DNA of 64,000 nt from Vibrio sp. JC009 (GCF_029016485.1 NZ_CP092106.1:2294001-2358000); one strand, 5' to 3'. Positions 8,887 to 17,665 are shown, numbered from the stretch's first letter. The notes: generated by a model from the sequence alone, not told the origin. A program made the numbers and translations.

Positions 8887-9846
8887 ATGGACAATATTCA
8901 ACCTACAGCGGTTTCGCAACCTTCGGCACTTTCAAAAAAAGTGACGCTGTTTGTAGAACGCATAAAACGAGACTGGCAGATCTATCTGCTGTTAGCCCCA
9001 ACGGTTATCTGGTTCTTGCTGTTTCTTTACAAGCCAATGTACGGGCTACAGATTGCATTTAAAGACTACAGTGTGTTCCGTGGTATCACGAGCAGCCCCT
9101 GGGTTGGCTTTGAGCACTTTGTTACTCTGTTTGAGAATGATGCCTTTATTCGCTCAATCAAAAACACAGTGATGATCAGTGGTGCCAGCCTAATCTTCGG
9201 CTTCCCTGTTCCGATTATCCTGGCGCTGATGTTCAACGAGATCCTGAACGCGAAATTTAAGCGTGTCGCTCAGACTATCGTTTATCTTCCGCACTTTATC
9301 TCTGCGGTTATCATCGCCGGTATTGTTATCACCGCCTTCGCGCCATCAACGGGTGTTATCAATCTGTTCTTAAACGCCCTGGGTTACGACTCGGTGTACT
9401 TCCTGACCAAACCAGAGTGGTTCAGAACCATCTTTGTTGGTACCGGTATCTGGCAGGAAGCAGGCTTCAGTTCGATTGTATTCCTGGCAGCGATAGCAGG
9501 TGTCAGCCCGTCACTATACGAATCTGCAGTAGTTGACGGAGCGTCACGCTGGCAAATGATGTGGAGAATTACGTTGCCATGTATTCTGCCAACCATTCTG
9601 ATCATGCTGATTATCCGAATCGGTAACATCCTGGAAGTCGGCTTCGAAATGATCATTATGCTTTACCAGCCGGCAACTTACGAAACAGCGGATGTAATCA
9701 GTACCTTCATCTACCGACAGGGTATCCAGGCAGCACAATATGACTTAGCAGCCGCTGCTGGTCTGTTCAACGCTGTTATTGCCTTCCTGTTAGTTATCAC
9801 CGCGAATACGATCAGTAAGCGCGTTTCAAGAACATCACTGTGGTAA
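8887..9846 (+). CDS. algM1: ABC transporter permease, AlgM1/LplB type
   Basis: This 319-residue inner-membrane permease has about six transmembrane spans starting near residue 30 (IYLLLAPTVIWFLLFLY). The EAA loop that contacts the ATPase is visible as SLYESAVVDGASRWQMMWRI, with the conserved E-A and D-G. Length and sequence style fit the polysaccharide ABC permeases (LplB, AlgM1). It lies between the ATPase and the second permease, 12 bases before the latter, so the two probably form a heterodimeric channel. The substrate assignment to alginate oligosaccharides comes from the binding protein of the operon. Confidence 0.87.
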   Translation: MDNIQPTAVSQPSALSKKVTLFVERIKRDWQIYLLLAPTVIWFLLFLYKPMYGLQIAFKDYSVFRGITSSPWVGFEHFVTLFENDAFIRSIKNTVMISGASLIFGFPVPIILALMFNEILNAKFKRVAQTIVYLPHFISAVIIAGIVITAFAPSTGVINLFLNALGYDSVYFLTKPEWFRTIFVGTGIWQEAGFSSIVFLAAIAGVSPSLYESAVVDGASRWQMMWRITLPCILPTILIMLIIRIGNILEVGFEMIIMLYQPATYETADVISTFIYRQGIQAAQYDLAAAAGLFNAVIAFLLVITANTISKRVSRTSLW

Positions 9847-9858
9847 GGAGTAAGTAAC

Positions 9859-10749
9859 ATGAGTGCTACAGCAAATATGAACTTGTATTCACGTGGTGAC
9901 AAAGCTTTCGTGATTATGAATATGTTCCTGGTGGGTATGTTCACCATCAGTGCTTTATATCCATTTATCTATGTTGCGTCTCTATCGATGAGTTCGGGCG
10001 ACGCAGTAACCGCAGGTAACGTTGTATTTACGCCTGTTGACATGACACTTGCAGCTTATGACATGGTATTGTCAGATCCTGCATTCTGGAACTCATACAA
10101 AAACACCTTTATCTATACGGTGGGCGGTACATTAACCAGCTTGCTAATCATCATTCCGGGTGCGTATGCGCTATCTCGTCCACAGCTAATGGGACGTAAG
10201 TACTGGAACATGCTGATTGCATTCACCATGTGGTTTAACGCAGGTATGATTCCGTTCTTCCTGAACATGCGTGATTTAGGCCTGCTTGATAGCTACTTCG
10301 GTATCATCATAGGTTTTGCATGTAATGCGTTTAACATCATTCTGTTACGTAACTTCTTTGAAGCTGTACCAGGCTCATTTGAAGAAGCGGCACGCATGGA
10401 TGGAGCAAATGACTTCCAGGTATTGTGGAAAGTGTTTGTACCTCTGGCGAAACCAGCAATCGCTACGGTCACTCTGTTCTGTATTGTGGCTCGCTGGAAC
10501 GGCTTCTTCTGGGCGATGGTATTGCTGCGTGACGAAAGCAAAATCCCACTCCAGGTATATTTACGACAAATCATTACTTCGCTGACTGATGACGAAGAGT
10601 TTACAGCAACACTTGTTGAGTCTGCATACTCATTCGAAACGGTAAGTTCAGCAATCATGGTTTGCTCAATTATCCCTGTACTTCTGGTTTACCCATGGAT
10701 TCAGAAATACTTCAACAAAGGCATCATGCTAGGTGGCGTTAAGGAATAA
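9859..10749 (+). CDS. algM2: ABC transporter permease, AlgM2/YtcP type
   Basis: This 296-residue inner-membrane permease is the partner of the preceding one. It has about six spans, and the EAA motif reads PGSFEEAARMDGANDFQVLW. The segment TMWFNAGMIPFFLNMRDLGLLDSYFG is typical of carbohydrate permeases of the CUT family. AAGGAGTAAGTAAC provides a good ribosome-binding site. It is followed after 53 bases by the binding-protein gene, which has its own AAGGA site. The C-terminus ends KGIMLGGVKE, similar to the end usual in the YtcP/LplC group. Confidence 0.87.
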   Translation: MSATANMNLYSRGDKAFVIMNMFLVGMFTISALYPFIYVASLSMSSGDAVTAGNVVFTPVDMTLAAYDMVLSDPAFWNSYKNTFIYTVGGTLTSLLIIIPGAYALSRPQLMGRKYWNMLIAFTMWFNAGMIPFFLNMRDLGLLDSYFGIIIGFACNAFNIILLRNFFEAVPGSFEEAARMDGANDFQVLWKVFVPLAKPAIATVTLFCIVARWNGFFWAMVLLRDESKIPLQVYLRQIITSLTDDEEFTATLVESAYSFETVSSAIMVCSIIPVLLVYPWIQKYFNKGIMLGGVKE

Positions 10750-10802
10750 CAACGCCCCTTTAAATGATTTACATAAAATAATAACGGAACAAAGGAATAA
10801 CG

Positions 10803-12347
10803 ATGAAAACAGTAAAGACTCTATTATCTGTACTTGTTGCCAGCTCTGCACTTGGTGTGGTTCCAGCTATGGCTGAAGAATCTTACAAAGTCTCTGACAA
10901 GCCCCTGGAACTGGATATCCACCTGCACACAAAAAAATATGTGTACAACAATGACTGGCCGGTAGAGAAAGAAGCGGCACGTTTGACTAACGTAAAACTG
11001 AACAACGTCGCTTCAATGGCAACAACCAAAAGTGAGGAAGCATTTAACCTGCTAATCGCATCGGGTGATCTGCCGGATGTCGTTGGTGGTTCTGCTATCA
11101 AAGATAAGGTAAACCAGTATGGCCCGGAAGGCGCGTTTATACCGCTGAATGACCTGATTGCGGAACATGCACCAAACATCAAAAAGTTCTTTGATGCGCA
11201 TCCGGAGATCTGGAACTCAATCAAGTCATACGATGGCAATGTTTACTACATTCCTTATCTGCCAGACGGCAAATATGGCCGTGCTTACTTTATCCGTTAC
11301 GACTGGCTACAAAAGCTGGGATTAGAAGCACCAGAAACCGTAGATGAGTACTATGAAGTTCTGAAAGCATTCCGCGACCGCGATCCAAACGGTAACGGCA
11401 AGAAAGATGAAATTCCATTCTTCGCGCGTCATTGGGAAGAGGTATCCCGCTTAATTACACTTTGGGGTGGCCGTCAGTCCGGTAACGATACTTTCCACGA
11501 CTTCTACGTGAACAATGGCAAAATCAGCCACGGTTACACAGAAGATGCATACCGTGACGGTATTCGTAACCTTGCCAAGTGGTATAAAGAGGGGCTGATT
11601 GACGCTGAAGTATTCACCCGCGGCAGCCGTTCCCGTGAGTACATGTTGTCAAACAACATTGGCGGTGCAACGCACGACTGGTTTGCCTCAACATCAAGCT
11701 ACAACGATTCAATGGCAGACAAAGTACCGGGCATCTCGTTTAAAGCAATGCTGCCACCGGAAGGTTCAACCGGTAAACGTTTTGAAGAACACCGCCGTGC
11801 TCCTGTGAAGACTGCTGGCTGGGCTATCTCTTACACTAACGAACACGCGATTGAAACCATTAAGTACTTTGATTTCTTCTTCACTCCGAAGGGACGTAAC
11901 CTGGCTAACTTCGGTGTTGAAGGCGTACACCACGATGTAGTTGATGGTAAGCCTGTGTTTAAACCAGAGGTTCTGAACTCAGATAACGCAGTAAACAACC
12001 AGATGCGTGCCATTGGTGCTCAGATCGAGCGTGGTTTCTACCAGGACTTCGAATACGAGAAAGCCTGGTCAAACGCAACGGCACTGGAAGGTATCGCACT
12101 GTACGATACAGGTGATTACCTGGTTGACTCTTTCCTGGGTGCGTCAATGAATCAGGAAGAGAAGGCGGTATACGACAAGCACTGGGTAACAATCAAAGAC
12201 TATATGCTGGAAATGCAACAAGCATGGATTCTGGGCTCTCGTGACGTTGATGAAGACTGGGATAAGTACCAGGCTCAAATCAAACGTATGGGCTTCCAGA
12301 AAGTCGTTAAAGCTTATCAGAGCGCTTACGAGCGTGCATACAAATAG
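10803..12347 (+). CDS. algQ: Periplasmic oligosaccharide-binding protein, AlgQ-like (alginate oligosaccharides)
   Basis: This 514-residue protein has a cleavable signal peptide (cut likely after VVPAMA). It matches my memory of Sphingomonas sp. A1 AlgQ1/AlgQ2 along the length: DKPLELDIHLHTKK, the EAFNLLIASGDLPDVVGG block, YGPEGAFIPLNDLI, the calcium-loop-like DPNGNGKKDEIPF, THDWFAST, the IETIKYFDFFFTPKGR block, and a C-terminal AW-GS-DVD-W region. AlgQ proteins carry alginate oligosaccharides to the AlgM1M2SS transporter. The upstream genes supply exactly that transporter, and a PL7 alginate lyase lies 7 kb upstream. A terminator follows. The alternative, a binding protein for another uronate oligosaccharide, remains possible. 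Confidence 0.88.
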   Translation: MKTVKTLLSVLVASSALGVVPAMAEESYKVSDKPLELDIHLHTKKYVYNNDWPVEKEAARLTNVKLNNVASMATTKSEEAFNLLIASGDLPDVVGGSAIKDKVNQYGPEGAFIPLNDLIAEHAPNIKKFFDAHPEIWNSIKSYDGNVYYIPYLPDGKYGRAYFIRYDWLQKLGLEAPETVDEYYEVLKAFRDRDPNGNGKKDEIPFFARHWEEVSRLITLWGGRQSGNDTFHDFYVNNGKISHGYTEDAYRDGIRNLAKWYKEGLIDAEVFTRGSRSREYMLSNNIGGATHDWFASTSSYNDSMADKVPGISFKAMLPPEGSTGKRFEEHRRAPVKTAGWAISYTNEHAIETIKYFDFFFTPKGRNLANFGVEGVHHDVVDGKPVFKPEVLNSDNAVNNQMRAIGAQIERGFYQDFEYEKAWSNATALEGIALYDTGDYLVDSFLGASMNQEEKAVYDKHWVTIKDYMLEMQQAWILGSRDVDEDWDKYQAQIKRMGFQKVVKAYQSAYERAYK

Positions 12348-12369
12348 GCTCTGACCTTAACCTGACTCA

Positions 12370-12395
12370 AAGCCTCGCAATTGCGGGGCTTTTTT
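12370..12395 (+). terminator. Rho-independent terminator of the importer operon
   Basis: An AAGCCTCGCAA/TTGCGGGGCTT stem with almost no loop and a T run follows the algQ stop. Confidence 0.85.
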
Positions 12396-12837
12396 GTCTG
12401 CACACAACACAATACCAGCCGATAAGCCAATTTCTCTCCTGTTTCCGCTATCTCTACCACCAGTTCAGCTAAGCAAGCTTACAAGCCTTCTTGCGGGGTC
12501 TGAGGCACCTCTTATCGCTACTTCTCCGGTTACCCGAACCTGCTATGCGAACTGCAAATAACTGTCACCTGAGCACATTCACTTCATCGATGTTATTTCA
12601 GCAAAAATATTTGCGTGATTAATATCACAGCAACAAAAATTAATACTAATATTTCCATACAATATCACAATAAAAATATTGACAAAGATCACAACTTAAA
12701 TACGCGCAAACATTGAAATCTTTATATATCAATCATTTAAACCCGTAATGTTTATAATTAACCTAATTTGCACAGTTATACATCTGATGCTATTGTTTCC
12801 CTGCACTGATAATTTAATAATACAAAAGGGAACGATA
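12396..12837. other. Intergenic region upstream of the porin
   Basis: About 440 bases between the importer terminator and the porin gene show no credible coding frame. The last 240 bases are very AT-rich and carry a CRP-like palindrome (12611-12633). A second weak TCACA half-site lies near 12690. It is read here as the porin promoter region. Confidence 0.5.
12611..12633. promoter_or_regulatory. CRP-like site upstream of the porin
   Basis: The half-sites TTGCGTGA and TCACAGCAA surround TTAATA, close to the TGTGA-N6-TCACA consensus, with extra symmetry outside the core. Catabolite control of the porin would fit a carbohydrate-uptake role. Confidence 0.5.
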
Positions 12838-13848
12838 ATGAAAAAGACACTTCTTACTCCTATTTCTCTGGCAATTGCAGGCGTATTAGCAGCTGGTAGC
12901 GCCAATGCAGTAACTGTTTACGAAACCGACGATGCTTATATTAAGCTGACAGGTGAAGTAGCGTTTGAACTTACTCGTGATGTTGATGACGGTGATGAAA
13001 TTGATTCAAAAACCGATAACGTCGATCTGGAAGTTTCAGCGGGTTACAAACTGGAGAATGGTGTTGAGTTGTTTGGCTACTATGCATTTGAGTTTGCCAG
13101 CCTGACTGAAGAAGAGAGTGACAGTAAGGACTTTCTAAAAGATCACTACATCGGAGCTAAGAAAGACGGCTGGCTGGTGAAGTACGGTGACATGGACTAC
13201 GCTGTTGATGATTTTGCGGTTCGTCAAAACCTGGATGCTAAAACAGCAACAGAAATGGTTCTGAACCCTGATGACTCTGAGCGTGGTGGTTCAAAAGAAG
13301 TAATCTATGCAAGCTTCAAAGGTGATGGCTACTTTGTTTCTATGTCTCACGACCTGGCTTTAGATGCAGATAGCGACAACAACGATGACGGAGATGAAGA
13401 AACAGGCTACGACATCTTTGCTGAAGCTGAGCTGCTTTCAGATTTCTGGGCCGGTGCGACTTACTCTGTACAAGATTACTATGACGACGGTAAATACGCT
13501 TCTTACGGCGTTCAGGTAGAATATAAGGGTATCGAAAATCTTTATTTAGGTGCTTCTTATGTATTCGGTGAAAACTACCTGGCAAAAGAGAAAGGTGACA
13601 GTGTAAACAACGAAGCGACTGGCTGGGATATTGCGGCTAAGTACAAACTGAACAGCAAGGTATCCGTTGGTGCAGGTGTCGGTATCGCGTCGCCAGATTC
13701 AGGTAATGAAAACTACAGCGAAGATGTGACTACCTGGTACGTAAACGCAAACTATAACATCAGAAAGAACCTTGATGTATACGCAGAAGTATACGATGAA
13801 GATTCAGATCAGCTAGGTCTGCTAGCTGGTGTATCTTTAGACTTCTAA
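12838..13848 (+). CDS. Outer-membrane general porin, possibly serving sugar uptake
   Basis: This is a porin precursor of 336 residues. The frame runs 30 codons further upstream, but the ATG at 12838 has AAAAGGGA 6 bases ahead and starts a clear signal peptide (MKKTLLTPISLAIAG, cleavage after SANA), so it was chosen. The mature part shows alternating amphipathic strands, many D and E residues in loops, and a C-terminal phenylalanine (LLAGVSLDF), as outer-membrane beta-barrels need for assembly. Size and layout fit the 16-stranded Gram-negative porin group found in Vibrio. It follows the AlgQ-type importer and has a CRP-like site, so a role in letting oligosaccharides into the periplasm is plausible. 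It is not recognisably a KdgM-type 12-strand porin. Confidence 0.85.
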   Translation: MKKTLLTPISLAIAGVLAAGSANAVTVYETDDAYIKLTGEVAFELTRDVDDGDEIDSKTDNVDLEVSAGYKLENGVELFGYYAFEFASLTEEESDSKDFLKDHYIGAKKDGWLVKYGDMDYAVDDFAVRQNLDAKTATEMVLNPDDSERGGSKEVIYASFKGDGYFVSMSHDLALDADSDNNDDGDEETGYDIFAEAELLSDFWAGATYSVQDYYDDGKYASYGVQVEYKGIENLYLGASYVFGENYLAKEKGDSVNNEATGWDIAAKYKLNSKVSVGAGVGIASPDSGNENYSEDVTTWYVNANYNIRKNLDVYAEVYDEDSDQLGLLAGVSLDF

Positions 13849-13859
13849 TCTGCTAAAAA

Positions 13860-13918
13860 TTGAGGCTGTTGATCTGATTTTCCTCCCACTGCCTAACAAA
13901 ATCAGCCTACAGTCTCAA
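13860..13918 (+). terminator. Long interrupted hairpin after the porin
   Basis: Inner arms TGATTTT/AAAATCA and outer arms TTGAGGCTG/CAGTCTCAA form an imperfect long hairpin. There is no T run after it, so it could be a stability element rather than a terminator. Confidence 0.4.
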
Positions 13919-13988
13919 TAAAATAGCGCCCTTGCTCACAGCGCTATTTTAACCGCTGACAAAGGCCTGGTATTTCTGCCAGGCCTTT
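13919..13988. terminator. Two tandem terminator hairpins after the porin
   Basis: The first hairpin has arms AAATAGCGC and GCGCTATTT (13921-13949); the second has perfect arms AAAGGCCTGG and CCAGGCCTTT (13961-13988). Together they separate the porin from qmcA. Confidence 0.7.
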
Positions 13989-14150
13989 GTTCTATCCGGG
14001 GCCCGAAAAATAAAATCCCGGTCAAAAATGCTACACAGCTCCAATATATAATTTCGCTAAACCGCTATTTTTTGCTAATACTTAAAAGCTAAGACAGAAT
14101 TTCCACCCGTATAAATTTACGAAATATCAATAAATTAAAAAGGAAAGAAC

Positions 14151-15071
14151 ATGGACATTGATCTGTTGGTTACGATTGGGATTTTTATTTTTGTTGTAGT
14201 TGTCTTTATCGCAGCGGGTGTAAAAACCGTACCTCAGGGCAACAACTGGACAGTTGAACGCTTTGGCCGATACACACACACGCTAAAGCCAGGCCTTAAC
14301 CTTATCATGCCCTTTATTGACCGTATCGGCTCCAAAATTAATATGATGGAGCGCGTACTGGATATCCCGGCTCAGGAGGTGATTTCAAAAGATAACGCCA
14401 ATGTGGTTATTGATGCCGTCTGTTTTGTCCAGGTAATTGACGCAGCCAAAGCGGCTTACGAAGTTAACGACCTGGAGCACGCCATCCGGAACCTGACCCT
14501 GACAAATATCCGTACCGTACTTGGCTCAATGGAACTGGATGAAATGCTGAGCCAGCGCGATATGATAAATACCAAGCTGCTTTCCATTGTGGACGAAGCG
14601 ACAAACCCTTGGGGCGTTAAGGTCACCCGTATTGAAATCAAAGATGTTCAGCCACCGACAGACCTGACAGCAGCCATGAATGCGCAGATGAAAGCCGAGC
14701 GAAACAAGCGTGCTGAAGTACTTGAGGCAGAAGGTATCCGCCAGGCAGAAATCCTGCGCGCCGAAGGTCAGAAACAGTCTGAAATTCTGAAAGCTGAAGG
14801 TGACAAGCAAGCGGCAATACTGCAGGCTGAAGCTCGAGAGCGACAGGCAGAAGCAGAAGCAAAAGCGACGGAAATGGTATCTAACGCTATTGCGCAGGGT
14901 GATATGCAGGCCGTAAACTACTTTATCGCTCAGGGTTATACCGAAGCGCTGAAAACCATTGGTCAGGCTGAAAACGGTAAAATCATTATGCTGCCGCTTG
15001 AGGCTTCAGGTCTGATGGGTTCCATTGCCGGTATCGCTGAAATGTTTCAACAGCAAAACCAGAAAAAATAA
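14151..15071 (+). CDS. qmcA: SPFH/Band 7 membrane protein QmcA (paraslipin)
   Basis: This is a 306-residue SPFH-domain protein with one N-terminal transmembrane segment (about 5-25). The SPFH domain follows ([22 protein letters not shown], then the VCFVQV strand). A long alanine- and glutamate-rich coiled coil (about 185-250) repeats [22 protein letters not shown] units. Such proteins form membrane microdomain assemblies and in E. coli QmcA affects FtsH-dependent proteolysis and survival. A good AAAGGAAAG site precedes the ATG. The downstream NfeD-family gene starts 12 bases later, the usual pairing of these two families. Confidence 0.93.
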   Translation: MDIDLLVTIGIFIFVVVVFIAAGVKTVPQGNNWTVERFGRYTHTLKPGLNLIMPFIDRIGSKINMMERVLDIPAQEVISKDNANVVIDAVCFVQVIDAAKAAYEVNDLEHAIRNLTLTNIRTVLGSMELDEMLSQRDMINTKLLSIVDEATNPWGVKVTRIEIKDVQPPTDLTAAMNAQMKAERNKRAEVLEAEGIRQAEILRAEGQKQSEILKAEGDKQAAILQAEARERQAEAEAKATEMVSNAIAQGDMQAVNYFIAQGYTEALKTIGQAENGKIIMLPLEASGLMGSIAGIAEMFQQQNQKK

Positions 15072-15083
15072 CAGGACAAAGAT

Positions 15084-15539
15084 TTGATAGAACTACTGGA
15101 ACAAGTGAATCACTGGCACTGGATAGCGTTTGGCTTACTTCTGCTATCCGGTGAACTTTTAGGCACCGCCGGATACTTTTTATGGCTGGGCATTTCAGCG
15201 GTACTGGTAGGTTTGATCCTTGCGCTGTTACCCATTAGCTGGCAACTGCAATGGACCTCTTTTGCCTGTTTTTCTCTGGTCACCACCTGGCTTTGGTGGC
15301 GCTATCAGCATAAAAAGGATCGCTCTTCCGAGCAAGAAAGTACCCTGAATCAGAGAGAAAAGCAGCTGATCGGAAAAACAACCCGTATTGACGAAGGTGT
15401 TCAAAGAGGGAATTTCCGCATCCGTATCGGTGATACCACCTGGTCCGCTAAATGCCATCAGGATCTTCCAGCCGGGACATTAGTTAAAGTAACGGATGTG
15501 GATGGCATTATTCTGACCGTCGAACCTGAAGAAGGGTAA
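15084..15539 (+). CDS. NfeD-family membrane protein (YbbJ-like)
   Basis: This is a 151-residue partner of the SPFH protein. Two to three hydrophobic segments lie in the first 70 residues (WIAFGLLLLSGELLGTAGYF, then LVGLILALLPISW). A soluble OB-fold domain follows (about 90-151), starting GKTTRIDEGVQRGNFRIRIGDTTW and ending with the LVKVTDVDGIILTVEP strands, the standard NfeD C-terminal domain. The start codon is TTG, supported by ACAGGACA about 8 bases upstream and by the family's usual start. It forms an operon with qmcA. Confidence 0.88.
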   Translation: MIELLEQVNHWHWIAFGLLLLSGELLGTAGYFLWLGISAVLVGLILALLPISWQLQWTSFACFSLVTTWLWWRYQHKKDRSSEQESTLNQREKQLIGKTTRIDEGVQRGNFRIRIGDTTWSAKCHQDLPAGTLVKVTDVDGIILTVEPEEG

Positions 15540-15558
15540 GCCTTCCTCGTACTTTCAG

Positions 15559-15948
15559 TCAGGATTTTTTCAGGTCATCCATAATCGGGCAGGCTGAGTT
15601 CTGATCACCAGGGCAAGCCTGAATCCAGTTTTCAAGCTGAGCTTTGATCTCCATAAGCTCAGCAATTTTCCCCTCAACCTCCGCCAGCTTATGTTCAGCT
15701 TTTTGTTTAACCTCAGCACTGGTCCGGTTGCTGTTATTCGCCAGCTCCACCAGAGACTTACACTCCTCAAGAGAAAAACCGGCTCTCCGGGCTCTGGCGA
15801 CCACTTTTAGTTCTTCAATATGCTGTTCACCGTACTGCCGGTATCCGTTTTCAGAACGCGATGGCGGAGTGATCACGCCCTTGCTTTCGTACAGGCGGAT
15901 GGATTTGGCGGAAAGGTTGGTTAGGGTGGCGATTTGGCTTATGTTCAT
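15559..15948 (-). CDS. cueR: MerR-family copper-responsive regulator CueR
   Basis: This is a 129-residue MerR-family activator. The N-terminal winged helix-turn-helix is MNISQIATLTNLSAKSIRLYE followed by SRSENGYRQY. A dimerisation helix follows, and the metal loop has two cysteines spaced C-x7-C (CPGDQNSAC), the CueR pattern for Cu(I), Ag(I) and Au(I). The frame is open 12 codons further upstream, but MNIS is the conserved start. No copA copper ATPase is next to it in the window, so its target must lie elsewhere or outside. It converges with the nfeD-like gene across about 20 bases. Confidence 0.9.
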   Translation of the reverse strand: MNISQIATLTNLSAKSIRLYESKGVITPPSRSENGYRQYGEQHIEELKVVARARRAGFSLEECKSLVELANNSNRTSAEVKQKAEHKLAEVEGKIAELMEIKAQLENWIQACPGDQNSACPIMDDLKKS

Positions 15949-16067
15949 AACAGTAAAACAGTTCGTTACTGCTGTGCAATCCATGCAACGATCTGTTTTC
16001 TCTCCTCTTTAGAAGCATTTTTACGCCAGTATATCATCATATTTCTTGGTATAACTACAAGACAAAA

Positions 16068-16096
16068 AATGACGCTGAGCCAAAGCCCAGCGTCAG
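16068..16096 (-). terminator. Rho-independent terminator of the 16.1-17.1 kb porin
   Basis: Read on the minus strand, TGACGCTGGGC and GCTCAGCGTCA arms with a TTTG loop are followed by six T residues. Confidence 0.85.
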
Positions 16097-16119
16097 TAAA
16101 TCAAGATGGAAGGTGTGGA

Positions 16120-17151
16120 TTAGAAGCCATATTCCAGGCCTACGCGAACGAACATTTTATCTTCATCCGCACCAGCAGTGCCGTCATTATAAGCACTATG
16201 AGAACCAACTCGAATATATGGAACAAAACCGTTCTTCACATACATCAACTGACCGGAAACAACAGCATCCTTATCGTTCATCTTAGTACCGTTAACTTCG
16301 GACTCGGCATTATAGGCATAGCCTAGTTTAAAACCCCAAGGGCCATTCCAATACTGACCAATGATAGAGTACTGCGCTTGTTCGCCTTTCTCTCCCGCAA
16401 GGTGCTTTGACTCACCTTCGTTATACTTATAAGCACCAGCAAGCCCGAACCCGCCCGGTAGTGGTAACTCAAAGCCCGCAATATAAGTAGTCGAGTCAAT
16501 ATCGGAACCGTCATGTTTTGTATTATGCTCATAACCACCATGCAGTGTAATGACATCCGCAACGCTGTAATGAACCGCTGCACCATAGTGGTTGGAGTCA
16601 TCTACGCTAACGTCACCACGACCGGTTGAAAGGTTAAAATTAAAACCGCCAAATGCCGGAGAGTCATAGCGTGCAATATCACCCTTACGGTCATAATGCG
16701 CTTTTACATCCCCACCCCAGTCAAATACACGACCAAGACCCGGGTTAGAGTATGGCCAGTCAACAATTTCATACAAAGGTGTCAGCATACGGCCGAAGCG
16801 CACTTTACCCATATCCCCTTGTAAGCCAATAAAGGTATCCCGGTTACCAAGTGTGGCTCCGTCGCCATTTTCACCTACATAACCAGACTCTATCTGCATA
16901 AAGACATTCACGCCCTCAAGCATATCCTTACTGGCTCGGAAGCCAATTCTTGACTCATTATCGTAGTTATAACCCGTCCCGTCTTCCTGAGCGAAAACAG
17001 AAATCGCGGCAACACCGTATGCTTCAACATTAAAGTCAGACATGATACCGACCTGAGAAGTCTCAGCACCGCTTGCAAAAGCCGTAGTCCCAAACATCAT
17101 TGTCGACGCCACTGCTGCACCAACTAAAGTGCGTTTAAAAAGTTTTTCCAT
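16120..17151 (-). CDS. Outer-membrane porin (Gram-negative porin family)
   Basis: This is a 343-residue porin precursor. The signal peptide is about 26 residues (MEKLFKRTLVGAAVASTMM, cut after AFA). The mature chain starts with a beta-strand domain of the OmpU/OmpC superfamily: NVEAYGVAAISV, then ESRIGFRASKDMLEGVNVFMQIE, GLQGDMGKVRFGRMLTP and RYDSPAFGGFNFNLSTGRG. It ends in the usual terminal phenylalanine strand (MFVRVGLEYGF). The long loop after the RFGRMLTP strand is the likely eyelet loop. Its own promoter region lies in 17152-17500 and a strong terminator follows. No substrate can be read from the sequence. Confidence 0.88.
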   Translation of the reverse strand: MEKLFKRTLVGAAVASTMMFGTTAFASGAETSQVGIMSDFNVEAYGVAAISVFAQEDGTGYNYDNESRIGFRASKDMLEGVNVFMQIESGYVGENGDGATLGNRDTFIGLQGDMGKVRFGRMLTPLYEIVDWPYSNPGLGRVFDWGGDVKAHYDRKGDIARYDSPAFGGFNFNLSTGRGDVSVDDSNHYGAAVHYSVADVITLHGGYEHNTKHDGSDIDSTTYIAGFELPLPGGFGLAGAYKYNEGESKHLAGEKGEQAQYSIIGQYWNGPWGFKLGYAYNAESEVNGTKMNDKDAVVSGQLMYVKNGFVPYIRVGSHSAYNDGTAGADEDKMFVRVGLEYGF

Positions 17152-17552
17152 GGATAACTCCTAAAAATATATAGCTGCTTTAATGCTTCCCCTCTTAAGT
17201 TGGCCGCCGAAGAAGGAAAGCAATTATTTTTAAAATCAATAAGTTCTGTTACTGATTTTTATAACCGGAACAAAATACCGGCTTGCATACAGACTATTTT
17301 TACTCCGCAAATTATCAATGGAATTTTAGTTTTCAATTTTAAAAATATGACGTCCGGCAAAGTTTTTACAGAATGAAGATCTAAATCACATAGATTCAAT
17401 TAATCATTAAATATCAGCACATTAAAACGATTTATTATTTGATGAGGTTTTCTGTATTGAAACTGAACAAAACAAAAGCAGAGGAGTTATCATCAGAAAA
17501 CGACCCGGTTATTTCTTGATGTGAATTAATGTATGCGATATTGAACGTTCTC
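17152..17552. other. Porin upstream region
   Basis: About 400 AT-rich bases upstream of the minus-strand porin contain no coding frame of note. The region presumably carries the porin promoter. It ends at the REP-like palindrome that begins the IS-bearing repeat cluster. Confidence 0.5.
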
Positions 17553-17575
17553 GTTCCCACGGTCCCCGTGGGAAT
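17553..17575. repeat. REP-like palindrome (intact copy)
   Basis: A perfect 9-base stem TTCCCACGG/CCGTGGGAA with a 3-base loop is followed by TGCATAT. The same motif, in interrupted form, flanks the second insertion sequence. Confidence 0.65.
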
Positions 17576-17636
17576 GCATATCAGACTTAAAGGCACTAAC
17601 CTTGTTTAACTTTATTTCCTGTTTTTTTAGTGTGTT

Positions 17637-17659
17637 ACGTGGAAGCCTTTAGCTTCCGT
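17637..17659. repeat. Second REP-like hairpin
   Basis: A GGAAGC/GCTTCC stem with a CTTTA loop, inside an ACG...CGT frame. It directly precedes the left end of the first insertion sequence. Confidence 0.5.
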
Positions 17660-17665
17660 ATGCAA

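Noticed and set aside
12748..12837. Longer N-terminus of the porin
   Set aside because: The extra 30 residues precede a perfect signal peptide that has its own ribosome-binding site.
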